A stretch of 64,000 nt of DNA from Spirosoma profusum (lineage in GTDB: Bacteria; Bacteroidota; Bacteroidia; Cytophagales; Spirosomataceae): assembly GCF_014699005.1 (NCBI RefSeq), contig NZ_JACWZY010000027.1, positions 1 through 64,000 of the forward strand, read 5' to 3'. Of the stretch, positions 45,967 through 55,390 are shown one piece after another. Every line of letters starts with the position of its first letter. Within the stretch, counting starts at the first letter, position 1. A program made the position numbers and the translations under genes. The notes beneath the pieces are model-generated. The model saw nothing but the letters and a program-made list of their open reading frames with translations, had not been told where the DNA came from and did no database searches.

Positions 45967-46657
45967 AGCCAGTTAGGGTTACGGATTGACTAAATGACCT
46001 ATTCTTAACCGAAGCCGGTGACTTTCATGAACTGCGAGCAACATTCTCTCAACTCTTCCATAGATAGTTACCCCTACTCTACGGGAGTTAGAGGTGAGTC
46101 TCTTTGGGGCTTAATTTACTAATTTCACCTAACCTGCGAAATATCCCGGTTAAGAAGCAGATACATGAAAACTCTTTCATTTTGAGGAGCATCATGTGAG
46201 AGTCTATAACCACCTGATAAGAAATAAAGTCTACTGAAGTTGCATCTATCATAGCAGAAATCGAAGAGCTGACGGAAGTATGTCCGCTCTTTTCGGTATA
46301 AATTGGCCTTTCTCCGACCAATTTTCGTCTCTTGAAACAGTAGTCCACCTTTTTGGCACCAGAGTCCACCTCTTTCTGTCTGCCGTCGGCTAGACTTGCA
46401 GAGTGGTTTAGCCTCACTTTGGTTAATCAGTTTTCGATGATCTGAAGCGGTTTCCCGAACTCCTCTTTTAACCTGATGCCTATGGACTCGTTTAACGTTA
46501 CTGGCCAGTTCCACAGGCCCACTCTTGTACATTCATTCCCAAGTCGAAGAAACGACCAGTACCTGGTCGTAACGCTAGATGGACAATGGCGACAGTCAGG
46601 ACCGGCTCATTTAGCCTCATCTCAAGTCTATTTACGATAATAGTTCCTCTTTCAGGC
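45967..46657. other. Gene-poor region with possible insertion-sequence debris
   Basis: About 690 bp without a convincing gene. Around 46343-46377 two copies of a GTCCACCT-containing unit are separated by TTTTTGGCACCAGA, an arrangement that recalls the multiple terminal repeats of IS21-type elements. Open frames on the minus strand here have no recognisable protein features. No transposase is present, so this is at most a remnant. Confidence 0.35.
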
Positions 46658-46993
46658 ATGAAATCGACTCCTCACTTAAAACCTCATATACCCGATGGCA
46701 CACCCCAGGTGAGCTGGCTGCTGGCAGAAGGCAACTATACCCATCTGCATTTTCATAACGGCAGTCAGTATTTGTTGGCCATCACCCTGTGCAAAGTCTG
46801 CCAACGCTATCCCTATCTGTTGCGGCTCAACAAACAGTTGGCGGTTGATCCTACATTGATCGTGGGTTGGCAAAGGCTTGCTGCTAAACAGATGATTGTG
46901 GTACTGGAACGCTGGGGCAATAGGCAGACTGTGGTGGTTTCACGTCGGCGCATCCGTGAGGTAAGACAGTTGTTACGCCAGATTAAAGGCTAA
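46658..46993 (+). CDS. Stand-alone LytTR-type DNA-binding protein
   Basis: About 112 residues from the ATG at 46658 (MKSTPHLKP). It is almost entirely a LytTR domain: VSWLLAEGNYTHLHFHNGSQYLLAITL (the typical DIxYIxAxxNYxxxH start), LLRLNKQLAVDP (the usual RxHRSxxVN position), and VVVSRRRIREVRQLL (xxVSRRxxxxL). There is no receiver domain, so this is an orphan regulator or a fragment of a longer response regulator. The target is unknown. The longer frame from 46586 adds no family sequence. Confidence 0.78.
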   Translation: MKSTPHLKPHIPDGTPQVSWLLAEGNYTHLHFHNGSQYLLAITLCKVCQRYPYLLRLNKQLAVDPTLIVGWQRLAAKQMIVVLERWGNRQTVVVSRRRIREVRQLLRQIKG

Positions 46994-47425
46994 TCCAGGT
47001 TTGGGCGATCAAGGATTTGTCTACCAGTCTAATAGAATGCAATGATCTTGCTCTGGCAGACAAGCCGTTGCGTTGCTAGCTGTATGGTACCATTCACTTT
47101 AGCCTTGACTAAATCCTAAAGACTTTTAGTCAGGGCATAAACTAACCCCTGGTAATTGTTGACTTTTTTTATGACTAGTCCCTGTTTGTTAACCAAACTG
47201 TCATTCGCTCCAGCGGTGATTTTACCTATCAATTTATCATTTTGACGCTTTGGATAACCTCATAAAGCAATTTAAGGGACTGGTATCAAAACCGAGATGA
47301 CTGTATCCTCTCATTAATAAAACCAGGAACATCGCTGCTGGTAACGTATCGGCAGCGATGCTTTTTTATAGCCATTTGCAACAGAAAACACGTCGAAAAC
47401 CGAACTTTTAGGCCATTCCTCTCCG
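46994..47425. other. Intergenic region between LytTR and permease genes
   Basis: 432 bp without a gene. It contains the hairpin at 47330-47367 and AT-rich flanks. No exact -7 box was found. Confidence 0.4.
47330..47367 (+). terminator. Intrinsic terminator upstream of the APC permease
   Basis: A 9-bp stem (CATCGCTGC/GCAGCGATG) with a 13-nt loop is followed by C and T6. It can end the LytTR transcript. Because it lies only about 60-110 bp before the permease start on the same strand, an attenuator role is also possible. Confidence 0.7.
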
Positions 47426-48859
47426 TTGCCCGATAGTCCGATTAATCGTTTTCATTCGTCCTGCTTTCTTACGCTATTGACTAATTCTACACCTCCGTCA
47501 TCCGATCAAAACTCACCAACTCCAGAACAGGCCTTACCCCGTCGGCTGACTTTATTACAGGGCACGGCACTGAACATGATTGATATGGTGGGCATTGGCC
47601 CTTTTGTGGTATTGCCACTGGTTATCAAAACGTTGGGCGGGCCGCATTTTCTGTGGGCCTGGATATTGGGGGCCGTGGTTTCGATAATCGACGCGTTTAT
47701 CTGGGCCGAGTTGGGAGCAGCGTTTCCGCAGGCCGGGGGCAGCTATAATTTTTTGAAAATCTCCTACGGTGAGCAACGCTGGGGGCGACTGCTCTCATTT
47801 CTCTACGTCTGGCAAACGCTGATTCAGGCACCGCTGGTCGTGGCATCCGGTGCCATCGGATTTGCCCAATATGCATCATACCTGATTCCACTGGAAGAGT
47901 GGCAACGTAAAGCGGTATCGGGCGGTATCGTACTGGTAATCATCGTTCTGCTCTATCGAAAAATTGACTCGATTGGAAAAATAGGGCTGGTGATGTGGGG
48001 AGCAGTACTGCTCACGCTGGGCTGGATAATTGTTGGCGGATTGAGTAATGCCCGTATTCCGCTCGCTACTACGTTCGAGGGTATGAGTTCGGTGAGTGGC
48101 GGATTGCTGGCTACGGGATTAGGCCATGCTTCTGTTAAGACTATCTACTGCTATTTAGGCTACTACAACGTTTGCCATCTGGGCAGCGAAATCAAGCAAC
48201 CGGCCCGTAACATTCCGGCAAGCATGTTTATTTCTATCGTTGGCATTGCGGGACTGTATCTGCTCATGAATATAAGCGTAGTAAGCGTAGTACCCTGGCA
48301 AATTGCTCAGAATAGTGATTTCATTGTCAGTACGTTCGTTGAAACGTTGTATGGACCTGGTGCGGCCCGACTGGCCACAGTACTCGTTTTATTAGTGGCT
48401 TTCTCGTCGCTGTTTGCCGTATTGCTTGGTTATTCGCGGGTGCCGTATGCGGCTGCGGCCGATGGGCAATTCTTTCCGATTTTCGCTAGACTACATCCTA
48501 CCCGACAGTTTCCGTACGTATCACTGCTTTTTCTGGGCGGATTAGGCTTCCTATTTAGTTTGCTGTTTCGGCTGGGCGACGTAATAACGGCGATTCTGGC
48601 CATGCGTATCCTTATCCAGTTTATTGGTCAGGCTATTGGATTGCTCATGCTTCACAACCGTCGTGCCAATACTACGTTCCCGTTTCGGATGCCCCTTTAT
48701 CCCTTGCCAGTGCTACTGGCTATCAGCGTATGGCTGTTCATTTACTTCTCAACCGGTATCGCGTTTATGACATCGGGGCTGATTGTGATCGGTATCGGAA
48801 CGGGCGCTTTTCTGGTTTCATCAGCCATCCGAAAGCGATGGCCCTTCACAACAACGTAG
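47426..48859 (+). CDS. APC-family amino acid permease
   Basis: An inner-membrane amino acid/polyamine permease with 12 predicted helices, about 477 residues. LTLLQGTALNMIDMVGIGPF is the typical first-helix start with the substrate-backbone-binding GIG-like motif; WAELGAAFPQAGGSYNF is helix 2, the family's most conserved stretch; YCYLGYYNVCHLGSEIKQPARNIPAS is helix 6. No ATG precedes the first helix in frame, so the start is a TTG at 47426 or, equally likely, the TTG at 47477. Substrate is unknown; it is transcribed alone. Confidence 0.9.
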   Translation: MPDSPINRFHSSCFLTLLTNSTPPSSDQNSPTPEQALPRRLTLLQGTALNMIDMVGIGPFVVLPLVIKTLGGPHFLWAWILGAVVSIIDAFIWAELGAAFPQAGGSYNFLKISYGEQRWGRLLSFLYVWQTLIQAPLVVASGAIGFAQYASYLIPLEEWQRKAVSGGIVLVIIVLLYRKIDSIGKIGLVMWGAVLLTLGWIIVGGLSNARIPLATTFEGMSSVSGGLLATGLGHASVKTIYCYLGYYNVCHLGSEIKQPARNIPASMFISIVGIAGLYLLMNISVVSVVPWQIAQNSDFIVSTFVETLYGPGAARLATVLVLLVAFSSLFAVLLGYSRVPYAAAADGQFFPIFARLHPTRQFPYVSLLFLGGLGFLFSLLFRLGDVITAILAMRILIQFIGQAIGLLMLHNRRANTTFPFRMPLYPLPVLLAISVWLFIYFSTGIAFMTSGLIVIGIGTGAFLVSSAIRKRWPFTTT

Positions 48860-48864
48860 CGGTA

Positions 48865-51423
48865 TCAGGGAATTACCCGTAAATCTATCCAGGTCACATC
48901 GTCTTCGCCATTCAAATTATTAGCACTGGGATCGGCGGCTCCGGGTCGGGAATCAGGATCTGGCGTATCGACAGACCATATTTGAGCGGCATTTCGGATA
49001 TAACCTTCAGCTTTGACGATCGCTCTAAATACGATGTCTACTTTCGAATTTGCGGCAACAGTATCGATTGCTGCTTCAATGATTGTATAGTTTGGCCCAC
49101 TCCCCACAATAGATACATCCGCAAAACTAACCAGCGGCATTAAATCAAATAGCGTATCACGCACCACTACGTTCCTGGCCTCAACCCCACCCCGGTTACG
49201 CACACTAATTGTAAAGCTAACCCGTTGATTAACAGAAACAATCCGTCGATCAGCGGCCATTACCAACGATAAATCGGCCTGTGTTGAATCAGGTTCAGGC
49301 AGATTCGACATCACCGCCGGAAGGGGAGTTTGATTAGGGTTAGGCGACGTGTACAACGTATCGGATAAAGCAGCCGTTCGGAAATCAAGCGTAGCCGTAT
49401 CATCCTGACCATCACCCGTTCCTGAACCAGGCTGGCTGTCGGGATCGGGCTGATCGCTGCTCAGAATCTGCACCGAATTTCGATACGTACCGGGCTGCGT
49501 AACCTGAACCTGATACGTCATCGTAATACCTTGCCCGGCTGCCAGCGAAATACTGTTGGCAGAACGTAGCACATTTGCTGAAGCCGTTACGTTCGGAGAA
49601 CCGCTCAAAAACGTCATCCCGGGGGGTAGCTGATTCTCCCACTGAATACCTGTTGCGTTATCCGGACCATCGTTACGTATAGTTAACGAGTAACTAACTG
49701 GCTGATTGTCAAAAGCTATACGTGTATTTGTATTCAGCACCAAACTTAGATCGGCAACGGGTGGGCTATCTATTTTAAGCAGATAATCTTCGGTTTCGCC
49801 CCAGTTGTAGGCACCACATGGATCAGCCGGAATGGTATTATAATTCACCACAATGCGGAGTGGTATAGTACCGCTTGTCAGGCTGGCGGGTAAGGTTAGC
49901 GTTCCTGCAAATTGATTGCTTTGAGCGGCTATTAATATCTGATAGACTTTCTCTTCATTTGAATCGAATTTACCATTCTGATTGAAGTCGGCCCAGATGG
50001 TAACGCCTTCTTTATACGATGCCGATAACAACGTTCCCGAAAATGGATACGTTTGACCGGGCAATACACCCGTTACGGTTGTAAATGAGGTATAACTACC
50101 AGAATTACAGCCAGAATTTTGGCTCAGAGTGATGTTATTAAATCGAAATTTAGCCAGTCCATCACCCGACGAACAACCCGATGAAAAACTTGGCCGACAG
50201 GTAGGCGTTTTGATGCTGACAATCGTGCTAAAACCAGTTGTAGTATTATTGGATGGCTTAATCCGGTAATAATACGTAACAACGTTACCCGTCTTCGTGT
50301 CCGAAAAAGTGGTTATGTTAGCGGCCACTCCCCCGATTGGTAAAAAGCCACTCGTTGGCGACGTAGAGCGTTCGATAAAATAGCCCATTTCATTCGTAGC
50401 GTTATCCTGCCAGGTCAGCGTCACGACACCGTTGAGCAACGTAGCAGCCAGATTGGTTGGAGCGGCAGCGTTGGCGGGCGGATACGTCAGCGAGTAGGCC
50501 GTATGTCCCTGACGTAGCGCCAGTGCGATTTGCATTCGGTCGTATTGGCCGGGGGTGAAATCATGCGTGCAGGCAAAATAATAGGACATCAGGTTCGTAA
50601 TCGACGGCGAGTACGGTTCATTATTGGCGTCACGCGCCGTACTGGCCGGGTCATATTGGGGGCAGCCATTACCATCGTAGATGACCCTGGCACCAGACGT
50701 ATTGTTTGGGTCGGCAGGTGTATCGCAAAGCAAATCACCGGTTGCCGTACAGTTGGCTCCCTGACCTCTCGTGACCAGTTCGTTAGTGAGCGTAGTGCCG
50801 TCCGAATTTCCGAACGTATGAATCAGATTGAAGGTATGACCCAGTTCGTGCGGCACCAGCCGATACCCCATATCATCTATATTCGAGGGTTCGTTAAGCA
50901 CAAATGAGCGGGTCGACTGGATGTTGTTGGCCGGGTAATAAGCGAACCCGCCTGCCCCAGACGCAAATTTGTTGACGTAGTACTGATTCAGTGCCGTAAA
51001 ATCGTCGTGCCCCAGAGTAACAATCCGTTCGTCGGTGAAGCTATTATATTGGTCGGTATTATCGACATAATCGGGTGTACTGCCCGCAAAGTAAAATTGA
51101 ATTCCATATCCATTGTAGAGATAATACCGATTGGTGATCGCAATAACCTGATTGATGGTGGCGATAGTGGCTCCCCCAGTTCCGTCACTCCGGCGCAGAA
51201 TGTGCGGCCGGATGGGCACATACGTAATTGTGTTGAACGCATTATGCGTAGCCTGTTTTGCACGAAACGAAATGATTGCCTGTCTCTCAACCTCTTGCCG
51301 GACGGATGGTATTAATTCAACTACATCGCATTGCGCTATTGGCGACTGCTTCCGCTGAGCCAACAGTTGTCCATCGATTTGCGTGCATAGATATAAAACA
51401 AGAATAAGTAGCTGTTTAAGCAT
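48865..51423 (-). CDS. Secreted M43-type metalloprotease with Fn3, GEVED and DUF11 domains
   Basis: An 852-residue secreted protein. A signal peptide (about 1-22) precedes a metzincin catalytic domain with the zinc motif HELGHTFNLIH near residue 205 and the Met-turn region NLMSYYFACTHDFTPGQ near 290, like pappalysin/M43 enzymes. Next come an Fn3 domain (about 320-410), a GEVED domain (WGETEDYLLKI near 555), and two DUF11 repeats (about 565-690 and 725-850). No type IX secretion C-terminal domain is evident. It probably digests extracellular proteins; the repeats likely bind surface or matrix. Confidence 0.88.
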   Translation of the reverse strand: MLKQLLILVLYLCTQIDGQLLAQRKQSPIAQCDVVELIPSVRQEVERQAIISFRAKQATHNAFNTITYVPIRPHILRRSDGTGGATIATINQVIAITNRYYLYNGYGIQFYFAGSTPDYVDNTDQYNSFTDERIVTLGHDDFTALNQYYVNKFASGAGGFAYYPANNIQSTRSFVLNEPSNIDDMGYRLVPHELGHTFNLIHTFGNSDGTTLTNELVTRGQGANCTATGDLLCDTPADPNNTSGARVIYDGNGCPQYDPASTARDANNEPYSPSITNLMSYYFACTHDFTPGQYDRMQIALALRQGHTAYSLTYPPANAAAPTNLAATLLNGVVTLTWQDNATNEMGYFIERSTSPTSGFLPIGGVAANITTFSDTKTGNVVTYYYRIKPSNNTTTGFSTIVSIKTPTCRPSFSSGCSSGDGLAKFRFNNITLSQNSGCNSGSYTSFTTVTGVLPGQTYPFSGTLLSASYKEGVTIWADFNQNGKFDSNEEKVYQILIAAQSNQFAGTLTLPASLTSGTIPLRIVVNYNTIPADPCGAYNWGETEDYLLKIDSPPVADLSLVLNTNTRIAFDNQPVSYSLTIRNDGPDNATGIQWENQLPPGMTFLSGSPNVTASANVLRSANSISLAAGQGITMTYQVQVTQPGTYRNSVQILSSDQPDPDSQPGSGTGDGQDDTATLDFRTAALSDTLYTSPNPNQTPLPAVMSNLPEPDSTQADLSLVMAADRRIVSVNQRVSFTISVRNRGGVEARNVVVRDTLFDLMPLVSFADVSIVGSGPNYTIIEAAIDTVAANSKVDIVFRAIVKAEGYIRNAAQIWSVDTPDPDSRPGAADPSANNLNGEDDVTWIDLRVIP

Positions 51424-51708
51424 ACGTAAATGTTACTATTATTCATCAAATAGCCCATAAAACAAGTTATTTATTATCAACAAGTTACGTATAGTTATCT
51501 AATCTGCATAAATACTAAAAATACTAAAACTAAAAGCTATCATTTATTATTAGGTACGATCTTTTTATAAAAATAAACTACGAACGTTTTAGCTGATACG
51601 ATTCCTATTCTTTTCGCAACGTAGTGTCTCCTGTCGGAACAACTAGTAAATTCGACGTCTTAATCGCTTTTCATCAGGCAATTCTCTTAATCAAAATTTT
51701 CTATAGAT

Positions 51709-53067
51709 ATGACCAACGAATCGAATCAGGACCGGCGGGACTTTCTGAAAACCTCTGGTCTGCTGACGGGCAGCGCACTCCTGAGCAGTTTGCCCTTCCA
51801 GACAAAAGCTGCACCGGGCTATCATTTCTCGGCAAACGATACGATTAAAGTAGCCCTGATTGGCTGTGGGAACCGGGGAACCGGGGCCGCTCAGCAAGCT
51901 ATGAGCACCAAACAGAACGTACAGATTGTGGCGATGGCCGATGCATACCGTGACCGTTTGGATGAGTCGTATCAGAACATGAACAATTTCCTGACGGCAA
52001 AAAACATAAAATCGCCGGATGGATCGCCGAAAGTGAACGTACCAGAAGACCATAAATTCGTTGGTTTCGATGCTTACAAACAGGCAATGGCGCTGGCCGA
52101 CGTAGTGATTCTGGCAACACCTCCCGGTTTCCGGCCCAGCCATTTTGAGGAAGCCGTTCGGCAGGGCAAGCAGATTTTCATGGAGAAACCAGTTGCCACC
52201 GATGCGCCGGGCGTTCGTCGGGTTTTGGCCGCTGCTGAAGAAGCCAAAAAGAAAAAACTAAACGTAGTGGTTGGTTTACAGCGTCATTATCAGTCCAACT
52301 ACCGCGAAATGATCAAGCGTATTCACGACGGTGCCCTGGGCGACATCGTTGGTGGTCAGGTTTATTGGGTGAGTGGTGGCGTGTGGCACAAGCCCCGCAA
52401 ACCAAACCAGACCGAAATGGATTACCAGATGCGCAACTGGTATTATTTCAACTGGCTCTGTGGCGACCATATCAACGAGCAGCATATTCATAACATCGAC
52501 GTAGCAAACTGGGTGAAAAAGGGGTATCCGGTTTCGTGCCAGGGTACAGGTGGCCGTCAGGTACGTAACGGCAAGGAAGACGGTGAAATTTTCGATCACC
52601 ACATCGTTGATTTTACCTACGCCGATGGCACCACCATCAATAGCCAGTGCCGCCACTACGAAGGTACGTACAGCAAAGTCGATGAAATGTTTCTGGGTAC
52701 GAAAGGCCGGGTCGATTCCTTTGGCCGGAAAAGTGTACTCATGGGATACAATGGACAGCCGATTTATACCCACAACGTTAAAGCTGACGGCGACCCGTAC
52801 CAAATTGAGCACGACGAACTATTCGCAGCCATTGCCAAAGGCGAGTATAAATTTGCCGATGCCGAAAACGGCGCCAAAAGTACCATGACGGCCATTATGG
52901 GCCGCATGGCAACGTATTCGGGCAAGGTGGTGACCTGGGAAGAAGCACTCAATTCGCAAATCGACCTTTTCCCAGCTAAACTTAGCTGGGATGCCCAACC
53001 GAAAAGCCTACCCGACAAAGACGGTTTCTACCAGATTGCCGTTCCAGGTAAAACGATTGCGGTGTAG
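51709..53067 (+). CDS. Gfo/Idh/MocA family oxidoreductase, Tat-exported
   Basis: A 452-residue NAD(P)-dependent oxidoreductase with a Tat signal, DRRDFLKTSGLLTGSALL. The Rossmann domain opens with IKVALIGCGNRGTGAA, the EKPVATDAPG motif is near residue 165, and the C-terminal domain has NWYYFNWLCGDHINEQHIHNIDVANW, a His-rich segment common in this exported subgroup. It is the second Tat-exported member in this window but only distantly similar to the one at 20512. Sugar or inositol-like substrate oxidation is inferred. It is monocistronic. Confidence 0.92.
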   Translation: MTNESNQDRRDFLKTSGLLTGSALLSSLPFQTKAAPGYHFSANDTIKVALIGCGNRGTGAAQQAMSTKQNVQIVAMADAYRDRLDESYQNMNNFLTAKNIKSPDGSPKVNVPEDHKFVGFDAYKQAMALADVVILATPPGFRPSHFEEAVRQGKQIFMEKPVATDAPGVRRVLAAAEEAKKKKLNVVVGLQRHYQSNYREMIKRIHDGALGDIVGGQVYWVSGGVWHKPRKPNQTEMDYQMRNWYYFNWLCGDHINEQHIHNIDVANWVKKGYPVSCQGTGGRQVRNGKEDGEIFDHHIVDFTYADGTTINSQCRHYEGTYSKVDEMFLGTKGRVDSFGRKSVLMGYNGQPIYTHNVKADGDPYQIEHDELFAAIAKGEYKFADAENGAKSTMTAIMGRMATYSGKVVTWEEALNSQIDLFPAKLSWDAQPKSLPDKDGFYQIAVPGKTIAV

Positions 53068-53085
53068 GGAATAAAATAAATTCCG

Positions 53086-54072
53086 TTAAAACGGGGCCGA
53101 TTGCCATTTGCGCAGTTGGCCCCGTTTGTTTTCCAGGATAATTAGTTTAATTCCCGGAAAACGCTTCAGCAGTTTGCGGCTCCGACGTAGTCCCGCCACG
53201 CTAAACACTTTCGTGAGTGCATCGGCCTGATAACCTTCTGGCGCCAGCACTGTCGCCCTCACAAAATGCTTGAGTCCGAGTCCAGAACGGGGATTCATGA
53301 TGTGCGAATACCGTCGACCGTTGATTTCCAGAAAACGATACGTATCACCCGACGTAGTGATGGCCGCATTTTTGAGTAAGATGGTCATCGTATCCGCATC
53401 TGCTACGTTCCCAGAACCAATCTGAACCCGCCAGCCTTCGCTACCCGGTGGTGGATCGCCCGCCAGAATATCGCCCCCAATATCGATTAGTGCGGCACGA
53501 ATACCGAATTGATGCAAGGCACGTAGTGCTTCGTCAATCGCAAACCCCTGCCCAATTCCACCAACATCCAGCCGCATTCCAGCCCGGTGCAAACGTACTG
53601 AATGTGTTGTGCCATCCAATTCCATGAACTTATACCCAACCGTATTACGTGCCTTCCGGCGAACGGTCGCATCCGGGAATTCTTTCCGCCGAACAGCCCT
53701 TCGCCAAAGCAGAGAAAGTTGTCCAATCGTAGGGTCAAAATGGCCTCTGGAGAGTTGAGCAATGGTTTTGGCCTTCTGTAATACGTTAAATAAATCAGCG
53801 GAAACTGGCACCCACTTTCCTTGTCCTGCCGTTGCCGACAATCGATTGATTTCAGAACCATCCAGGTAATCGCTCATTACCTGATTGAGCGTATCTATAC
53901 GTACCGAAACCGCTACGTAGGCGCGTTGTGCGATCAGGCTATCGGGTGCATAGAACAATACGTTAAACTGCGTTCCCATCAACCCTCGATGGAATGTGAA
54001 CCGAGTTTGCCCTGTCGTTACGTTGGTGATCAGGATGCAAAAGGCGCAAAAAAACCGCTTGTGAAGGCACAA
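53086..54072 (-). CDS. apbE: FAD:protein FMN transferase (ApbE)
   Basis: Periplasmic flavin transferase that attaches FMN covalently to Ser/Thr of partner proteins such as Nqr and Rnf subunits. Family marks are FHRGLMGTQFNV, LDVGGIGQGFAIDEAL, ALIDIGGDILAG, and SHIMNPRSG with the metal/FAD-binding positions, plus DALTKVFSVAG. I place the start at the TTG at 54072, which gives a clean signal peptide (CLHKRFFCAFCILITNVTTG) and about 328 residues. Longer starts (to 54198) overlap the upstream Uma2 gene by up to 95 bp. It may be part of that operon. Confidence 0.88.
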   Translation of the reverse strand: MCLHKRFFCAFCILITNVTTGQTRFTFHRGLMGTQFNVLFYAPDSLIAQRAYVAVSVRIDTLNQVMSDYLDGSEINRLSATAGQGKWVPVSADLFNVLQKAKTIAQLSRGHFDPTIGQLSLLWRRAVRRKEFPDATVRRKARNTVGYKFMELDGTTHSVRLHRAGMRLDVGGIGQGFAIDEALRALHQFGIRAALIDIGGDILAGDPPPGSEGWRVQIGSGNVADADTMTILLKNAAITTSGDTYRFLEINGRRYSHIMNPRSGLGLKHFVRATVLAPEGYQADALTKVFSVAGLRRSRKLLKRFPGIKLIILENKRGQLRKWQSAPF

Positions 54073-54103
54073 ACGGCTATATATTCTGAAAGTTTGAATC
54101 AAT

Positions 54104-54679
54104 TTAGGCGTTGAATAAATCGTTGATGGTAAACGAAAAATCAGGAGCAACGGGTGATGCCGAACAAACATCCTGCCCTTTGAAAACCTTGATATCATCC
54201 GGCGATGTGTAGGAAAAGATTTTCTGCTGCTTTGGCGCTATGTACCAAACCAGTTGTACGCCCGCATCGAAATAATCCTGCACTTTGTCGAGTACGTCGT
54301 TTTGCGATTCGGAGTCGGATAAGATTTCGATAGCTAATGGCGGCATGAAACGTTTACCATTTTTTGCTTCCCGAATTTGTTCATCCGTAAAAACGGCCAA
54401 ATCCGGAATACGCTTACGAAACGTATCGACATAAGCATCCCCTTCTGACAGCATTTCGGCACCTTGTTTATATAATTGCGTCTTAGCAAAGGCTCGCATC
54501 AAAAATCGGGCAATAAATAACTCTTCCTGCTTCATGGGCGGTTTACGGATGATTCTTCCCCGAACGAATTCGTAGTTCGCATCCGTTTTCCGGCGAGAAA
54601 TCCATTTCTCAAATTCAGTTACCGTCTGCGGGGCCGACCGGCTTTTTCGTTGAGCGGATGAACGTATCGTCGTGTCCAT
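54104..54679 (-). CDS. Uma2 family PD-(D/E)XK protein
   Basis: A 191-residue Uma2-fold protein. The core has YEFVRGRIIRKPPMKQEEL, then RIPDLAVF with the PD Asp, LAIEILSDSESQNDVLDK with the ExxS/D..K arrangement, and VQLVWYIAPKQQKIFSY. The catalytic pattern is complete. It lies 20 bp after a second Uma2 gene, so the two form a tandem pair. Uma2 proteins are numerous in Cyanobacteria and Bacteroidota; their biological role is unknown. Confidence 0.85.
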   Translation of the reverse strand: MDTTIRSSAQRKSRSAPQTVTEFEKWISRRKTDANYEFVRGRIIRKPPMKQEELFIARFLMRAFAKTQLYKQGAEMLSEGDAYVDTFRKRIPDLAVFTDEQIREAKNGKRFMPPLAIEILSDSESQNDVLDKVQDYFDAGVQLVWYIAPKQQKIFSYTSPDDIKVFKGQDVCSASPVAPDFSFTINDLFNA

Positions 54680-54699
54680 ATTAATTGGCTAAAAAGAGG

Positions 54700-55383
54700 T
54701 TATTCCTGCCACAATTGCTTAAGTACTTGCGCATTGACTTCTTCATCAAACAATGCTTTTACTGGTAGTTGTAAGCCAGTAATTGCTACACATTGAACAA
54801 TACCATCGGCAGCTTTCATTTTCAACTCATAAAACTCACCGTCCAGCACGTATTGTTCAAGTATCTGTTTTTCAGGATCAACAATCCAGTATTCTCGAAC
54901 GCCGTGCGACTCGTAGTCCTGATATTTTATCTCCCGGTCGTTTTCGGCAGTCGATTCTGAGAGGACTTCAACAACAAAATCAGGAGCCGGAAATTGAGCC
55001 TGTTTTTGTTGAAACAGCTCAGCTTTCGCACTGTCCCAAAAACAGACATCTGGTTCGTAGTCGTTACGTGTTAGTGAGACCAGCAATTTCTCAATACCAA
55101 CCTGTCCTAATTTTTTCTTACGAACATACGTGCGAAGCAGTTCGTAGATATTTCCGGTGATCTGATTGTGTCTGAGACGTACTGGTGAATGGTAATAGAT
55201 TTCGCCATTAATGAATTCCATTTTCTGGTTTTCATCAATGATTTCGTAAAAATGTACGCGCGTCGCTTTCTCCAGCTCCAAAGCCGCTTGCAGGCGATCA
55301 ATGAAAATGTAGGCATCCGGCATTTGTAATGCCTGTTTCAGCAAGGATGCTTGCATGGAGGTTTCAACAGATTGTTGGTACAT
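54700..55383 (-). CDS. Uma2 family PD-(D/E)XK protein
   Basis: A 227-residue Uma2-fold protein starting at the ATG at 55383 (MYQQSVETS), seven bases after the aroC stop. The upstream in-frame extension lies inside aroC and is not used. Core motifs are RLRHNQITGNIYELLRTY, DYEPDVCFWD (PD Asp), PDFVVEVLSESTAENDREIK (Glu..Lys), and VREYWIVDPEKQ. Together with the next gene it forms a tandem pair, probably cotranscribed with aroC. Confidence 0.87.
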   Translation of the reverse strand: MYQQSVETSMQASLLKQALQMPDAYIFIDRLQAALELEKATRVHFYEIIDENQKMEFINGEIYYHSPVRLRHNQITGNIYELLRTYVRKKKLGQVGIEKLLVSLTRNDYEPDVCFWDSAKAELFQQKQAQFPAPDFVVEVLSESTAENDREIKYQDYESHGVREYWIVDPEKQILEQYVLDGEFYELKMKAADGIVQCVAITGLQLPVKALFDEEVNAQVLKQLWQE

Positions 55384-55390
55384 AACAAAT

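Noticed and set aside
46088..46532. Overlapping minus-strand frames of 109 and 135 codons
   Set aside because: They overlap each other in different frames, have a charged, low-information composition and no recognisable domain.
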